Position numbers and translations under genes: made by a program. DNA of 64,000 nucleotides from Mycobacteriales bacterium (GTDB taxonomy: Bacteria; Actinomycetota; Actinomycetes; JAFAQI01; DASSKL01), in the NCBI GenBank assembly GCA_035690485.1, contig DASSKL010000091.1:1-64000 (forward strand). Reading direction: 5' to 3'. Below the pieces are notes generated by a model, which worked only from the letters and a program-made list of their open reading frames with translations, ran no database searches and was not told where the DNA came from. Below, one piece after another: positions 22,194 to 30,908 of the stretch (positions are counted from its first letter, which is position 1; the number at the start of each line of letters is the position of its first letter).

Positions 22194-23339
22194 ATGAGCG
22201 AAATCCCGAGCACCGAGGCCGTCCGGGCCGCGCTGGCGACGGTCAACGACCCAGAGCTGCACAAGCCGATCACCGAGCTCGGCATGGTCAAGTCGGTCGA
22301 CGTGGCCGGGGACGGCGCCGTGCGGGTGTCGGTCTACCTGACCACGGCCGGCTGCCCGCTGCGTGACCGCATCACCCGCGACGTCACCGCCGCGGTGTCC
22401 AAGGTCCCCGGCGTCACGGGCGTCGCGGTGGACCTCGACGTCATGAGCGACGAGCAGCGCACCGCCCTGCGCCAGCAGCTGCGCGGCGGGGAGGCGGCGC
22501 GGGAGATCCCGTTCGCCAAGGCCGGCTCGCTCACCCGTGTCTACGGCATCGCCAGCGGCAAGGGCGGGGTCGGCAAGTCGTCGGTCACGGTCAACCTCGC
22601 GGTCGCGATGGCGCTCGACGGGCTGAAGGTCGGCGTCGTCGACGCGGACATCTACGGGCACTCGATCCCGCGGATGCTCGGTCTCACCCAGGCGGCCCCA
22701 ACGCAGGTCGGGGAGGGCATGATCCTGCCGCCCGAGACCGACCTCGGCATCAAGGTCATGTCGATCGGGATGTTCACCGGCGGCAAGCCGGTCACCTGGC
22801 GCGGCCCGATGCTGCACCGGGCGCTCGAGCAGTTCCTCGCCGACGTCTACTGGGGCGACCTCGACGTACTCCTCCTCGACCTGCCCCCCGGCACCGGCGA
22901 CGTCGCGATCTCACTCGCGCAGCTGATCCCGGGCTCCGAGGTCGTCGTCGTCACCACCCCGCAGCAGGCCGCCCGCGAGGTGGCCGAGCGCGCGGGCACC
23001 GTGGCGCTCGCGCTGCACCAGCACATCGCCGGCGTCGTCGAGAACATGGCCGGCCTGCCCTGCCCGCACTGCGGCGAGATGGTCGACGTGTTCGGCACCG
23101 GCGGCGGCGCGTCGGTTGCCGAGGCCCTGTCGCGTACGACGGGAGCCCCCGTCCCCGTCCTGGGCTCGGTGCCGATCGACGTGCGGCTGCGTGAGGGCGG
23201 CGACGCCGGTACGCCGATCGTGCAGAGCGACCCGGCTTCCCCCTCGGCCGTCGCCCTGCTCGACATCGCGGCGACGCTCGGCAAGCGGGCGCGTGGCCTC
23301 GCCGGCCGCCCGCTGAACCTGACGCCGGTCAGCCGCTAG
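22194..23339 (+). CDS. mrp: Mrp/NBP35-family iron-sulfur carrier ATPase
   Basis: The 381-residue protein has an N-terminal MIP18/DUF59 domain (about 5-85, TVNDPELHKPITELGMVK and TTAGCPL). A P-loop domain follows with the deviant Walker A SGKGGVGKSS, VVDADIYGHSIPRM, and the LLLDLPPGTGD motif. The C-terminal CPHC pair binds the bridging Fe-S cluster in homologues. It is a probable carrier delivering Fe-S clusters to apo-proteins in the cytoplasm. GTG 22191 directly precedes the ATG and is an alternative start. It is convergent with the PilB-like gene, 13 bp apart. Confidence 0.93.
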   Translation: MSEIPSTEAVRAALATVNDPELHKPITELGMVKSVDVAGDGAVRVSVYLTTAGCPLRDRITRDVTAAVSKVPGVTGVAVDLDVMSDEQRTALRQQLRGGEAAREIPFAKAGSLTRVYGIASGKGGVGKSSVTVNLAVAMALDGLKVGVVDADIYGHSIPRMLGLTQAAPTQVGEGMILPPETDLGIKVMSIGMFTGGKPVTWRGPMLHRALEQFLADVYWGDLDVLLLDLPPGTGDVAISLAQLIPGSEVVVVTTPQQAAREVAERAGTVALALHQHIAGVVENMAGLPCPHCGEMVDVFGTGGGASVAEALSRTTGAPVPVLGSVPIDVRLREGGDAGTPIVQSDPASPSAVALLDIAATLGKRARGLAGRPLNLTPVSR

Positions 23340-23352
23340 CTCCGCCGGCGAT

Positions 23353-25674
23353 TCAGCGGGAGCGCTTGAGCAGCGCGGTGATCCGCTCCTCGAGCAGGTC
23401 GGGCTCGATCGGTTTCGCCAGGTAGTCGTCCGCGCCGGCCGCGAGTGCCGCCGCCTCCTGGTCGGCCGACGCCGCGCTGCTGGTCACGGCCACCGGCAGG
23501 TGGGCCGTCGCGGGTGATGCCCGCAGCAGGCGCACGACCTCGAGACCGGGACGCTCGGCGTCGACGAGCACCCCCTGGTAGTCGGCCCCCGCCAGGTGCG
23601 CGAGCGCCTCGGAGACGGTGCCGACCGCGTGCACGTCGACGACGCCGGCAAGCGTGGTGGTGACGTAGGAGCGGGTGGCCCGGTCGTCGTCGACCACCAG
23701 CAGCCGGGTCGCCTCGCGCGGTCGGGCGGGCGTCACCACGGCTCGCGGTGTCGTCGGCGCCTCGGTGCGGCACCACGGGCACATGATCCACTCGGGGTCG
23801 AGCGGCCGGGCGCAGCTCTCGCAGTGGCCCCGGTTGACGGCGGTGCCGCACCAGGGGCAGACCACCATGTCCTCGGCCAGCCCGCGTTCGCACGAGGGGC
23901 AGTGCGCGCCGCCGGTGGAGTCGACGTGGGTGACCCGCAGCACCTCGTCGTACGTCGTGATGCCCGCCCGGGCCTTGGCCAGCGCCGACCCGCGCAGGGT
24001 CGTCATGCCGGCCGAGCGCGCGGCGGCCGCGACCGCGGCCTCGGTCGGGGAGTTGAGCAGCACCGAGCGCAGGTGCGCGGTGACCGGCAGCATCTCGTAG
24101 ACGCCGACCCGCCCGCGGTAACCCGTGCCGCCGCAGTGCGTGCACCCGCGGCCCTTGCGCGGCGTCGCGCCCTCGAGGTCGTCGGGGGTGAGCCCGAGCC
24201 CGGTGATCGTGCGCGCGGCCGGCGTGTAGGGCTCGGAGCACTGGTCGCAGACCCGGCGCACCAGCCGCTGCGCCACGACCAGCGACAGCGACGAGGCGAC
24301 GAGGAACGGCTCGACCCCCATGTCGACGAGCCGGGTCAGTGCCGCGGGCGCGCTGTTGGTGTGCAGGGTGGTGAGCACGAGGTGGCCGGTCAGCGCCGAC
24401 TCGAGCGCGAGCTTCGCGGTCTCGGTGTCGCGGACCTCGCCGACCAGGATGATGTCGGGGTCCTGGCGCAGGATCGAGCGCAGCCCGCGGGCGAACGTCA
24501 GCCCGGCCCGCTCGTGCACCTGCGTCTGGGTGATGCCGGCGAGCTGGATCTCGACCGGGTCCTCGAGCGTGACGATGTTGCGCTCGGCCGACCGGATCTC
24601 GTGGATCGCGCTGTAGAGCGTGTTGGTCTTGCCGGAGCCGGTCGGGCCGGTGATCAGCACCAGACCCTGCGGGGCGGCGAGCGTGCCGAGCAGGATCCCC
24701 AGCTGGTCCTCGTCGAGGCCGAGCGCGGCGAGCTTGGCGACCCGGTCGGCGCGGGCGAGCAGCCGGATGACGACCTTCTCGCCGTGCATGCTCGGCAGCG
24801 TGCTGACACGGGTGTCGAGCAGCGCGCCGTCGACGGAGAGGCGGGCGCGCCCGTCCTGGGGCACCCGGCGCTCGGCGATGTCGAGGCTCGACATGACCTT
24901 GATGCGGCTGACGACGCCGGCGGCCGCCGAGCGGGGCACGGTCATGACGTCGCGCAGCAGGCCGTCGATGCGGTAGCGGATCTTCATCTCCGCCGCGCCC
25001 GGCTCGACGTGGATGTCGCTCGCGCCGGCGCGCACGGCGTCGGCGAGCATGGCGTTGACGAGGCGTACGACGGGGGCGTTGTCCGCCATCGGGTCGCCGA
25101 GGTCGTCGTCCTCCTCCTCGGCGGCGTCCTCGAACATCGTCGCGACGTCGGACGAGTCCTCCGACAGCGACCAGGAGCGCGCGATGTGGTCGCGCAGCTG
25201 CGACTCGGTCGTGACGACGACCGTGATGTCGGCGGCCTTGGTGTAGAGGCGTACGTCGTCGAGCGCGACCACGTTGGTCGGGTCGGCCGACGCGACGATG
25301 AGCCCGCCCGCCTCGGTGCGGGCGATCGGCAGCAGCATGTGCCGCTGCGCGACCGTGCGTGGCAGCGTGCGGGTGATCTCGGGCGCGAGCGGGATGGTGC
25401 CGAGGTCGACGAGCTGTAGACCGAGGGCGCCGGCCAGCGCGTCGGCGACCTGGGTCTCGGTCGCGAACCCGGCCTGCACGACGACCGCGCCGAGCCGCCG
25501 GCGCCGCTCACCGGGCGCGACGTCGCGCTGGATCGCGAGCGCCTCCTCCAGCTGGTCGGGGGTGATCGCGCCGTGCTCCACCAGCACCTCGCCGAGCCGC
25601 CGGCGGCGGGGGCTGAAGCGGGGTGCGGCAACGGACGCCTCGACGATCTCGTCGGCGCGCAGCATGCTCACCAT
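23353..25674 (-). CDS. PilB/GspE-type secretion ATPase fused to zinc ribbons and a response-regulator receiver domain
   Basis: The 773-residue protein has an N-terminal MshEN/GspE-N region (about 25-170) and a GspE/PilB ATPase (about 195-560) with Walker A GPTGSGKTN, the Asp box TLEDPVE, the Walker B-type ILVGEVRDTETA and the His box TLHTNSAPAAL. CxxC pairs in the ATPase (CDQC and CTHC) match the PilB zinc site. Then come two zinc-ribbon units (about 588-640; CPSC, CPWC, CESC, CPWC) and a receiver domain (about 655-773) with acidic VVDDD, phospho-acceptor Asp705 (VLVDAERP) and Lys in YLAKP. It would power type IV pilus or type II-like assembly under phosphorelay control. No pilin, PilC, PilM or histidine kinase gene is adjacent. 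A GATACT -10 candidate is at 25706-25711. Confidence 0.85.
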   Translation of the reverse strand: MVSMLRADEIVEASVAAPRFSPRRRRLGEVLVEHGAITPDQLEEALAIQRDVAPGERRRRLGAVVVQAGFATETQVADALAGALGLQLVDLGTIPLAPEITRTLPRTVAQRHMLLPIARTEAGGLIVASADPTNVVALDDVRLYTKAADITVVVTTESQLRDHIARSWSLSEDSSDVATMFEDAAEEEDDDLGDPMADNAPVVRLVNAMLADAVRAGASDIHVEPGAAEMKIRYRIDGLLRDVMTVPRSAAAGVVSRIKVMSSLDIAERRVPQDGRARLSVDGALLDTRVSTLPSMHGEKVVIRLLARADRVAKLAALGLDEDQLGILLGTLAAPQGLVLITGPTGSGKTNTLYSAIHEIRSAERNIVTLEDPVEIQLAGITQTQVHERAGLTFARGLRSILRQDPDIILVGEVRDTETAKLALESALTGHLVLTTLHTNSAPAALTRLVDMGVEPFLVASSLSLVVAQRLVRRVCDQCSEPYTPAARTITGLGLTPDDLEGATPRKGRGCTHCGGTGYRGRVGVYEMLPVTAHLRSVLLNSPTEAAVAAAARSAGMTTLRGSALAKARAGITTYDEVLRVTHVDSTGGAHCPSCERGLAEDMVVCPWCGTAVNRGHCESCARPLDPEWIMCPWCRTEAPTTPRAVVTPARPREATRLLVVDDDRATRSYVTTTLAGVVDVHAVGTVSEALAHLAGADYQGVLVDAERPGLEVVRLLRASPATAHLPVAVTSSAASADQEAAALAAGADDYLAKPIEPDLLEERITALLKRSR

Positions 25675-25709
25675 CTGGCCATCGGCTCCGGGCGGCCAGG
25701 AGTGAAGTA

Positions 25710-26285
25710 TCAGGACGGACTAGGTCGCTCCCGCCCATTGTCACTAGCCGGGAGGACCTCGCCGCGTGCGGTGGACTCGTCGAGCGGCCTGCGGTCGCCG
25801 TCGAGCTCCTCGAGCAGGCGCTGCAGCTCGCTGCGCAGGAAGTCACGGGTGGCCACCTCGCCGAGCGCCACCCGCAGCGCGGCCACCTCACGGGTGAGGT
25901 ACTCGGTGTCGGCGATGCTGCGCTCGTTGCGGGCCCGGTCCTCCTCCAGCGACACCCGGTCGCGGTCGGCCTGGCGGTTCTGCGCGAGCAGGATCAGCGG
26001 GGCGGCGTAGGACGCCTGCAACGACAGCAGCAGGGTCAGCAGCGTGTAGTTGAGCGACTTCGGGTCGAACTGGTAGCGGCTCGGACCCCAGGTGTTCCAG
26101 CCGAGCCAGATGATGATGAAGCCGGTCATGTAGACGAGGAACCGCGCGGTGCCCAGGAACCGCGCGAACGTCTCCGCGACCTTGCCGAACGACTCCGGGT
26201 CGTAGGACGGCATCTCGAACAGCCGGCGCTGCCCCAGCGGGACGTCGAGGCGCCGGCCGCTGTCGCGCCGGCTCTCACGCGCCAC
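25710..26285 (-). CDS. DUF1003 membrane protein
   Basis: The 191-residue protein begins at GTG 26285 (MARESRRDSGRR), overlapping the end of the upstream CBS gene by 11 bp, so they are co-transcribed. Two adjacent membrane segments (about 45-65 and 85-105) are separated by the DUF1003 signature with WLGWNT and FDPKSLNYTLLTLLLSLQA, then YAAPLILLAQNRQADRDR. The C-terminal half is a charged, probably coiled-coil region. Its function is unknown. Pairing with an MgtE-N/CBS protein is recurrent in actinobacteria and suggests a shared role in metal or membrane homeostasis, which is not proven. Confidence 0.85.
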   Translation of the reverse strand: MARESRRDSGRRLDVPLGQRRLFEMPSYDPESFGKVAETFARFLGTARFLVYMTGFIIIWLGWNTWGPSRYQFDPKSLNYTLLTLLLSLQASYAAPLILLAQNRQADRDRVSLEEDRARNERSIADTEYLTREVAALRVALGEVATRDFLRSELQRLLEELDGDRRPLDESTARGEVLPASDNGRERPSPS

Positions 26286-27540
26286 GAGCGACCCCCCCGG
26301 TCTTGCCGGGGACGTCCCGCCAGTTGGCGGGCAGCAGGTGGTCGAGCACATCGTCGACGGTGACCGCGCCGAGGAGGTGGTCGTCCTCGTCGACGACGGG
26401 CACGGCGACGAGGTTGTAGGTCGCCAGGTAGCTGGTGACCTCCGAGAGCGGGCACTCGGGGCGCAGCGGGTCGATGTCGCTGTCGATCACGCCGGCGACC
26501 AGCGACCCGGGCAGCTCGCGCAGCAGCCGCTGGATGTGCGCGATGCCGAGGTACTTGCCGGTCGGTGTCTCCGTCGGCGGGCGGCAGACGTAGACCTGGC
26601 TGGCCAGCGCGGGGGTCAGGTCGGGGTCGCGCACCCGGGCGAGCGCCTCGGCGACGGTCGCGTCGGGCGTGAGGACGACCGGCTCGGTGGTCATGAGGCC
26701 GCCGGCGCTGTCGTCGGAGTAGGTCAGCAGCCGGCGGACCGGCTCGGCCTCGTCGGGCTCCATGAGCTGCAGCAGCCGCTCGCGCTCCGACTCGGGCAGC
26801 TCGGCCAGCAGGTCGGCCGCGTCGTCGGGCGCCATCGCCTCGAGCACGTCGCTGACCCGCTCGTCGGGCAGCTTCTCGAGGATCTCGACCTGGTCGTCCT
26901 CGGGCATCTCCTCGAGCACGTGCGCGAGCCGGTCGACGTCGAGCGCCGCGGCCACCTCGGCCCGCCGCTTGGGCGACAGCTCGTGCAGCATGCTCGCCAG
27001 GTCGGCCGGGCGCAGCTGCGCGAACGCCGCGAGCAGGTTGGCCGCTCCCTGGTCGTCCTCGGCCAGCGAGAAGCCGGTCACGGCGTCCCAGTCGACGGTC
27101 ATCAGCTGTCCGCGCCGGCGCAGCCCGGTGGAGCGGCGTACGGCGACCTTCGTGACCAGCCAGTCGCGGGTGCGGGCCTGCTCCATGGCCACGTCGACGA
27201 CGGTCACCGAGGTGCCGTCCTCGACCATGTCGACCTTGCGGTCGAGCAGCTCGGCGAGCGCGAGGGTCTCGCCGGGGCGCTTCTCGAACCGGCGCAGGTT
27301 GATCGACCCGGTGATGATGACCGCGCTGGCGTCCATCGTCGTGATGCGGCCCATCGGCACGAACACCCGCCGGCGGGGCTGGACCTCGACGACCAGCCCG
27401 AGCACCCGCGGGGGCTGCCGGCCGATGCGCAGCGCGACCACGGCGTCGCGGACCCGGCCGACCTGGTCGCCGTCCGGGCCGAGGACGGTCAGGTCGGCCA
27501 ACCGGGCCAGGAAGACCCTGGTCGGAGCGCCGGTGACCAT
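26275..27540 (-). CDS. Cytoplasmic MgtE-N/CBS protein with N-terminal PRC-barrel-like domain
   Basis: The 421-residue protein has a PRC-barrel-like start (about 10-85), an MgtE intracellular N domain (about 170-280; LHELSPKRRAEVAAAL, LEEMPEDDQVEILEKL, LEAMAPDDAADLLAEL) and two CBS domains (about 285-410). There is no MgtE transmembrane domain and no hydrophobic segment, so it is not itself a channel. It probably senses Mg2+ or nucleotides and regulates a partner, perhaps the co-transcribed DUF1003 membrane protein. A TAGCCT box ends 6 nt before the ATG, so the transcript is leaderless. A similar gene occurs in the Mycobacterium sigE-mrp neighbourhood. Confidence 0.85.
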   Translation of the reverse strand: MVTGAPTRVFLARLADLTVLGPDGDQVGRVRDAVVALRIGRQPPRVLGLVVEVQPRRRVFVPMGRITTMDASAVIITGSINLRRFEKRPGETLALAELLDRKVDMVEDGTSVTVVDVAMEQARTRDWLVTKVAVRRSTGLRRRGQLMTVDWDAVTGFSLAEDDQGAANLLAAFAQLRPADLASMLHELSPKRRAEVAAALDVDRLAHVLEEMPEDDQVEILEKLPDERVSDVLEAMAPDDAADLLAELPESERERLLQLMEPDEAEPVRRLLTYSDDSAGGLMTTEPVVLTPDATVAEALARVRDPDLTPALASQVYVCRPPTETPTGKYLGIAHIQRLLRELPGSLVAGVIDSDIDPLRPECPLSEVTSYLATYNLVAVPVVDEDDHLLGAVTVDDVLDHLLPANWRDVPGKTGGVARGA

Positions 27541-27546
27541 GGGCTG

Positions 27547-27552
27547 AGGCTA
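27547..27552 (-). promoter_or_regulatory. -10 box, leaderless, MgtE-N/CBS gene
   Basis: TAGCCT on the minus strand ends 6 nt before the ATG (27538-27540). Confidence 0.5.
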
Positions 27553-27614
27553 CCGCCGTGGGCGCCTCCGACCCGGCAGGCGACGACGTGACGCCGGGCG
27601 CTCGCAGGGCTCGC

Positions 27615-27620
27615 TAGGGT
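27615..27620 (+). promoter_or_regulatory. -10 box for the SDR gene
   Basis: TAGGGT ends 8 nt before ATG 27629, with no Shine-Dalgarno sequence in between. Confidence 0.45.
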
Positions 27621-27628
27621 CCCTGCTC

Positions 27629-28390
27629 ATGGGCATCCTGGAACGGTTCCGCCTCGAGGGGAAGGTCGCCGTCGTGACCGGCGCGTCGTCGGGGCTCGGT
27701 GTGGCGTTCGCGCAGGCGCTGGCGGAGGCGGGCGCCGACGTGGCGCTGGGTGCCCGCCGGGTCGAGCGGCTCGAGGAGACCAAGCGCCTCGTCGAGGCGG
27801 CCGGCCGGCGCGCGATCACCGTGGCGACCGACGTCAGCAAGCCCGACGACTGCACCCGGCTGGTCCAGCAGGCGGTCGAGCAGCTCGGCGGCGTCGACAT
27901 CCTCGTCAACAACGCCGGGATCGGTACTGCGGCGCCGGCCACCCGCGAGACGCCCGAGCAGTTCCGCGACGTCGTCGACGTCAACCTCAACGGCGCCTAC
28001 TGGATGTGCCAGGCCTTCGGCCGCGCGGCCGGGAACGGCGGGTCGATCGTCAACATCGGCAGCGTGCTCGGCAGCACGACCGCGGGGCTGCCGCAGGCCG
28101 CCTACTCCGCCACCAAGGCCGCGCTGATCGGGCTGACCCGCGACCTTGCCGTGCAGTGGACCGGCCGCAAGGGCATCCGGGTCAACTGCCTCGCGCCCGG
28201 CTTCTTCCCGTCGGAGATGACCGCGCAGTACGTCCCCGGCTACCTCGAGTCGGTGCTGCCGCGCATCGCGACGGGGCGCATGGGCGAGCTCGAGGAGTGC
28301 GCCGCCGCGGTGGTCTTCCTCGCAAGCGACGCGGCGTCGTACATCACCGGCACCGTCCTCACCGTCGACGGCGGCGTCCTCGCCACGTAA
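27629..28390 (+). CDS. Short-chain dehydrogenase/reductase (SDR)
   Basis: The 253-residue classical SDR has the nucleotide site TGASSGLG (about 17-24), the NNAG motif, the catalytic Ser in NIGSVLGS, the YSATK pair (Tyr and Lys) and a C-terminal GTVLTVDGG. It uses NAD(P)H to interconvert an alcohol and a ketone. The loop [14 protein letters not shown] covering the active site does not identify the substrate; 3-oxoacyl reductase or gluconate 5-dehydrogenase-like activity are guesses. It is read divergently from the CBS gene and stands alone. Confidence 0.9.
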   Translation: MGILERFRLEGKVAVVTGASSGLGVAFAQALAEAGADVALGARRVERLEETKRLVEAAGRRAITVATDVSKPDDCTRLVQQAVEQLGGVDILVNNAGIGTAAPATRETPEQFRDVVDVNLNGAYWMCQAFGRAAGNGGSIVNIGSVLGSTTAGLPQAAYSATKAALIGLTRDLAVQWTGRKGIRVNCLAPGFFPSEMTAQYVPGYLESVLPRIATGRMGELEECAAAVVFLASDAASYITGTVLTVDGGVLAT

Positions 28391-28515
28391 GCCTGGTTTC
28401 TCGCCGTTGCGGGGAGCGATTCGGGTCATCCGTTCGTTCAGCGCGCCAAGGCATTTGGTCACCCGAGGTTGCACGCCCTGCCCGCTACCCTGAGCGGGAG
28501 TCGCAGGAGGCACAT

Positions 28516-29424
28516 GTGAGCAGCAGTACGCCGCGCGCCGGCAAGAAGCCCGATCGCGCGACGAAGGCCAAGATCGCCGAGCAGCGGGCCAGGCAGCGCC
28601 GGGCCGACCGGCGCCGCCGCATCCTCACGGTCGTCGGCAGCGTCATCGGCGTCGCCGCGATCGTCGGCGCGCTCGTCGCGATCAAGGTCACGCACAACGG
28701 CAGCAGTGGCTCGAGCACCGCGGTCGCGGTCAGCCCGGCCCCGGCCGCCGTGGTCGACAAGGTGACCGGCGTGCCCACGGCCGTGCTGAGCAGCGTCGGC
28801 GCCGGCGCCGTCAAGTCGCTGCCGCAGCCGATCCAGGGCGACAAGCTGACCAAGGACGGCAAGCCCGAGGTCCTCTACGTCGGGGCGGAGTACTGCCCGT
28901 TCTGCGGCGGCGAGCGGTGGGCCTTGATCAACGCGCTGTCACGCTTCGGCACGTTCGACAACCTGAAGATCACCCAGTCGGCGAAGAACGACAGCCCCTC
29001 CGACATCCACACGTTCTCGTTCCGCGACGCGAAGTACACCAGCGACTACGTGGCCTTCACCGGCGTGGAGACCCAGACGAGCGACACCGCGGCCGGCCCG
29101 CCTGCCCCGCTGCACAAGCTCACGAAGGCGCAGCAGGCGCTCTACACGAAGTACAACACCGGCGGCGGCATCCCGTTCCTCGACTTCGCCAACCAGTACG
29201 CCTCCAGCGGCGCGTCGTTCGACGTGTCGGGGCTGCAGGGGATGACGTGGCAGCAGATCGCCGACCAGCTCGACCAGCCCAACTCCGACGTGGCCAAGGG
29301 CATCGTCGGGGCGGCCAACGCGCTGACCGCGACGATCTGCAAGATCACTGACAACAACCCGGGCGACGTCTGCAACACCCCGACGATCACCGCCCTGCAG
29401 AAGCAGCTCAGCACCAAGAAGTGA
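28516..29424 (+). CDS. DUF929 thioredoxin-like membrane-anchored protein
   Basis: The 302-residue protein has a very basic cytoplasmic start, one membrane segment (about 36-58) and an extracytoplasmic domain with the redox motif C127-P-F-C130 in [15 protein letters not shown]. The later [14 protein letters not shown] resembles the thioredoxin cis-Pro loop region of DUF929 proteins. AGGAGG is 5 nt before GTG 28516, and a TACCCT -10 candidate lies just upstream. It is followed 6 bp later by a VKOR gene, so it is probably the DsbA-like oxidant or substrate carrier re-oxidised by that enzyme. Confidence 0.8.
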   Translation: MSSSTPRAGKKPDRATKAKIAEQRARQRRADRRRRILTVVGSVIGVAAIVGALVAIKVTHNGSSGSSTAVAVSPAPAAVVDKVTGVPTAVLSSVGAGAVKSLPQPIQGDKLTKDGKPEVLYVGAEYCPFCGGERWALINALSRFGTFDNLKITQSAKNDSPSDIHTFSFRDAKYTSDYVAFTGVETQTSDTAAGPPAPLHKLTKAQQALYTKYNTGGGIPFLDFANQYASSGASFDVSGLQGMTWQQIADQLDQPNSDVAKGIVGAANALTATICKITDNNPGDVCNTPTITALQKQLSTKK

Positions 29425-29430
29425 GCTGAC

Positions 29431-29982
29431 GTGGCCGCGATCGGGACACCGGGGCGCACGGCGACCGCCGTCGCCGACGACGGCTGGCGGCCACCCCGGT
29501 GGGCCTGGCCGGTCACGCTGCTGCTCGCGCTGGTCGGCCTCGGGATCTCCGCCTACCTGACCGACGCGCACTACAACTCGTCGGTCGTGCTCGCCTGCCC
29601 CGACACCGGCGTCGTCAACTGCGCCAAGGTCACCAGCAGCGGCGAGTCGATGATCTTCGGGGTGATCCCGGTCGCGGTCACCGGCCTCGGCTACTACCTC
29701 GTCGTGACGGTCGCGATGCTGCCCCAGCTGTGGCGCAACACGTCGCCGCTGGTCCGCTGGGGCCGGCTCGGTCTGATGGTCGCCGGCATGGGCATGGTCA
29801 TCTACCTCGTCTTCGCCGAGCTGTTCCTCATCGACGCGATCTGCCTCTACTGCACGGCCGTGCACGCCATCACGTTCCTGCTGCTCGCCACCGTCGCGAT
29901 CGCGACCGTGTGGACGCCGCTCGACGACGTCGATGACGACGAGGACCACGACGAGGAGCTCGCGGAGGCCGGGCCGGCCTAG
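29431..29982 (+). CDS. Vitamin K epoxide reductase (VKOR) family membrane protein
   Basis: The 183-residue protein has four or five membrane segments. It has the VKOR loop cysteines (LACPDTGVVNCAKV), the conserved Ser/Gly loop (SSGESMIFGVIP) and the active CLYC motif near residue 139. Bacterial VKOR homologues pass electrons from DsbA-like proteins to quinone, driving disulfide formation outside the cell. Pairing with the preceding thioredoxin-like gene fits this role. An acidic tail (DDVDDDEDHDEE) is at the C-terminus. The stop overlaps the next start by one base (TAGTG). Confidence 0.92.
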   Translation: MAAIGTPGRTATAVADDGWRPPRWAWPVTLLLALVGLGISAYLTDAHYNSSVVLACPDTGVVNCAKVTSSGESMIFGVIPVAVTGLGYYLVVTVAMLPQLWRNTSPLVRWGRLGLMVAGMGMVIYLVFAELFLIDAICLYCTAVHAITFLLLATVAIATVWTPLDDVDDDEDHDEELAEAGPA

Positions 29983-30908
29983 TGCCCCAGCCCGCCCTGG
30001 TGCCTGCCGCGCCTCCCGAGGCGGTGCACGCCCCGCCGCCGGTCGACGCGGCGCTCATGGTCGTCGCGCTGGCGGCGGTCTCCACGTCGGGCCCGCTGAT
30101 CGCCGCCACCGCTGCACCCGCGCTGGCCATCGCCTTCTGGCGCAACGCGATGGCCAGCGGTGTGCTCGTGCCCTGGTCGCTGGCGCGGGGCGCGCTGCGC
30201 GGGCTCGAGGGCCGCGAGCGGCGGCTGATCGCGCTGGCAGGCGCGCTGCTCGCGGCGCACTTCGCCACCTGGGTACCGAGCGTGACGATGACCTCGGTCG
30301 CCTCCGCGACGGCGCTGGTCGCCACGCAACCGATCTGGGCTGCTCTCATCGCCCGCCGGCAGGGTGCGCGCGTCCCGACCCGCGCCTGGGTCGGCATCGC
30401 GGTCGCCGTGCTCGGCGCCGCGGTCGTCACCGGCGTCGACGTGACCGTGTCGGCCCGCGCGCTGGCCGGCGACGGCCTCGCGCTGGCGGGGGCCGTCTTC
30501 GCCGCGGCCTACGTCACCGCCGGCGGCATGGCGCGGCGGACGGTCTCCACGACGGCCTACACGACGGTCTGCTACCTCGTCGCCGCGCTGTTGCTGCTGG
30601 TCATGGCGGCCGCGCACCGCGACGCGCTCGCCGGCTACCCGCCGGAGGCGTGGGCCAAGCTGGCCGCGCTGACCGTCGGCGCGCAGCTGCTCGGCCACTC
30701 GGTGTTCAACCGGGTGCTGCGTACGACGAGTGCCACTGTCGTCTCGGTGTCGATCCTGTTCGAGGTGCCGGGCGCCGCCCTGATCGCCGGGTTGTGGCTG
30801 GGGCAGCGCCCGCCCGCGGGCGTGTGGCCCGGGCTCGTCCTGCTGGTCACCGGCGTCGCCCTCGTCGTCACGTCCCGCCGAACCCGCTCGGTAGCATCCG
30901 TGCAGTGA
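29982..30908 (+). CDS. EamA/DMT-family transporter
   Basis: The 308-residue protein has about ten hydrophobic segments in two EamA repeats. Examples are ATAAPALAIAFWRNAMASGV in the first and LFEVPGAALIAGLWLGQRP in the second, the usual DMT positions. It is a probable exporter of a small metabolite; the substrate is not deducible. Translation is coupled to the VKOR gene by a one-base overlap, but a functional link is not obvious. The 3' end contains the -10 box of the next gene. Confidence 0.85.
   Translation: MPQPALVPAAPPEAVHAPPPVDAALMVVALAAVSTSGPLIAATAAPALAIAFWRNAMASGVLVPWSLARGALRGLEGRERRLIALAGALLAAHFATWVPSVTMTSVASATALVATQPIWAALIARRQGARVPTRAWVGIAVAVLGAAVVTGVDVTVSARALAGDGLALAGAVFAAAYVTAGGMARRTVSTTAYTTVCYLVAALLLLVMAAAHRDALAGYPPEAWAKLAALTVGAQLLGHSVFNRVLRTTSATVVSVSILFEVPGAALIAGLWLGQRPPAGVWPGLVLLVTGVALVVTSRRTRSVASVQ
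30892..30897 (+). promoter_or_regulatory. -10 box inside the end of the DMT gene, for the CoA-lyase gene
   Basis: TAGCAT ends 7 nt before GTG 30905, inside the last codons of the upstream gene. The lyase operon can therefore be expressed independently. Confidence 0.45.
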
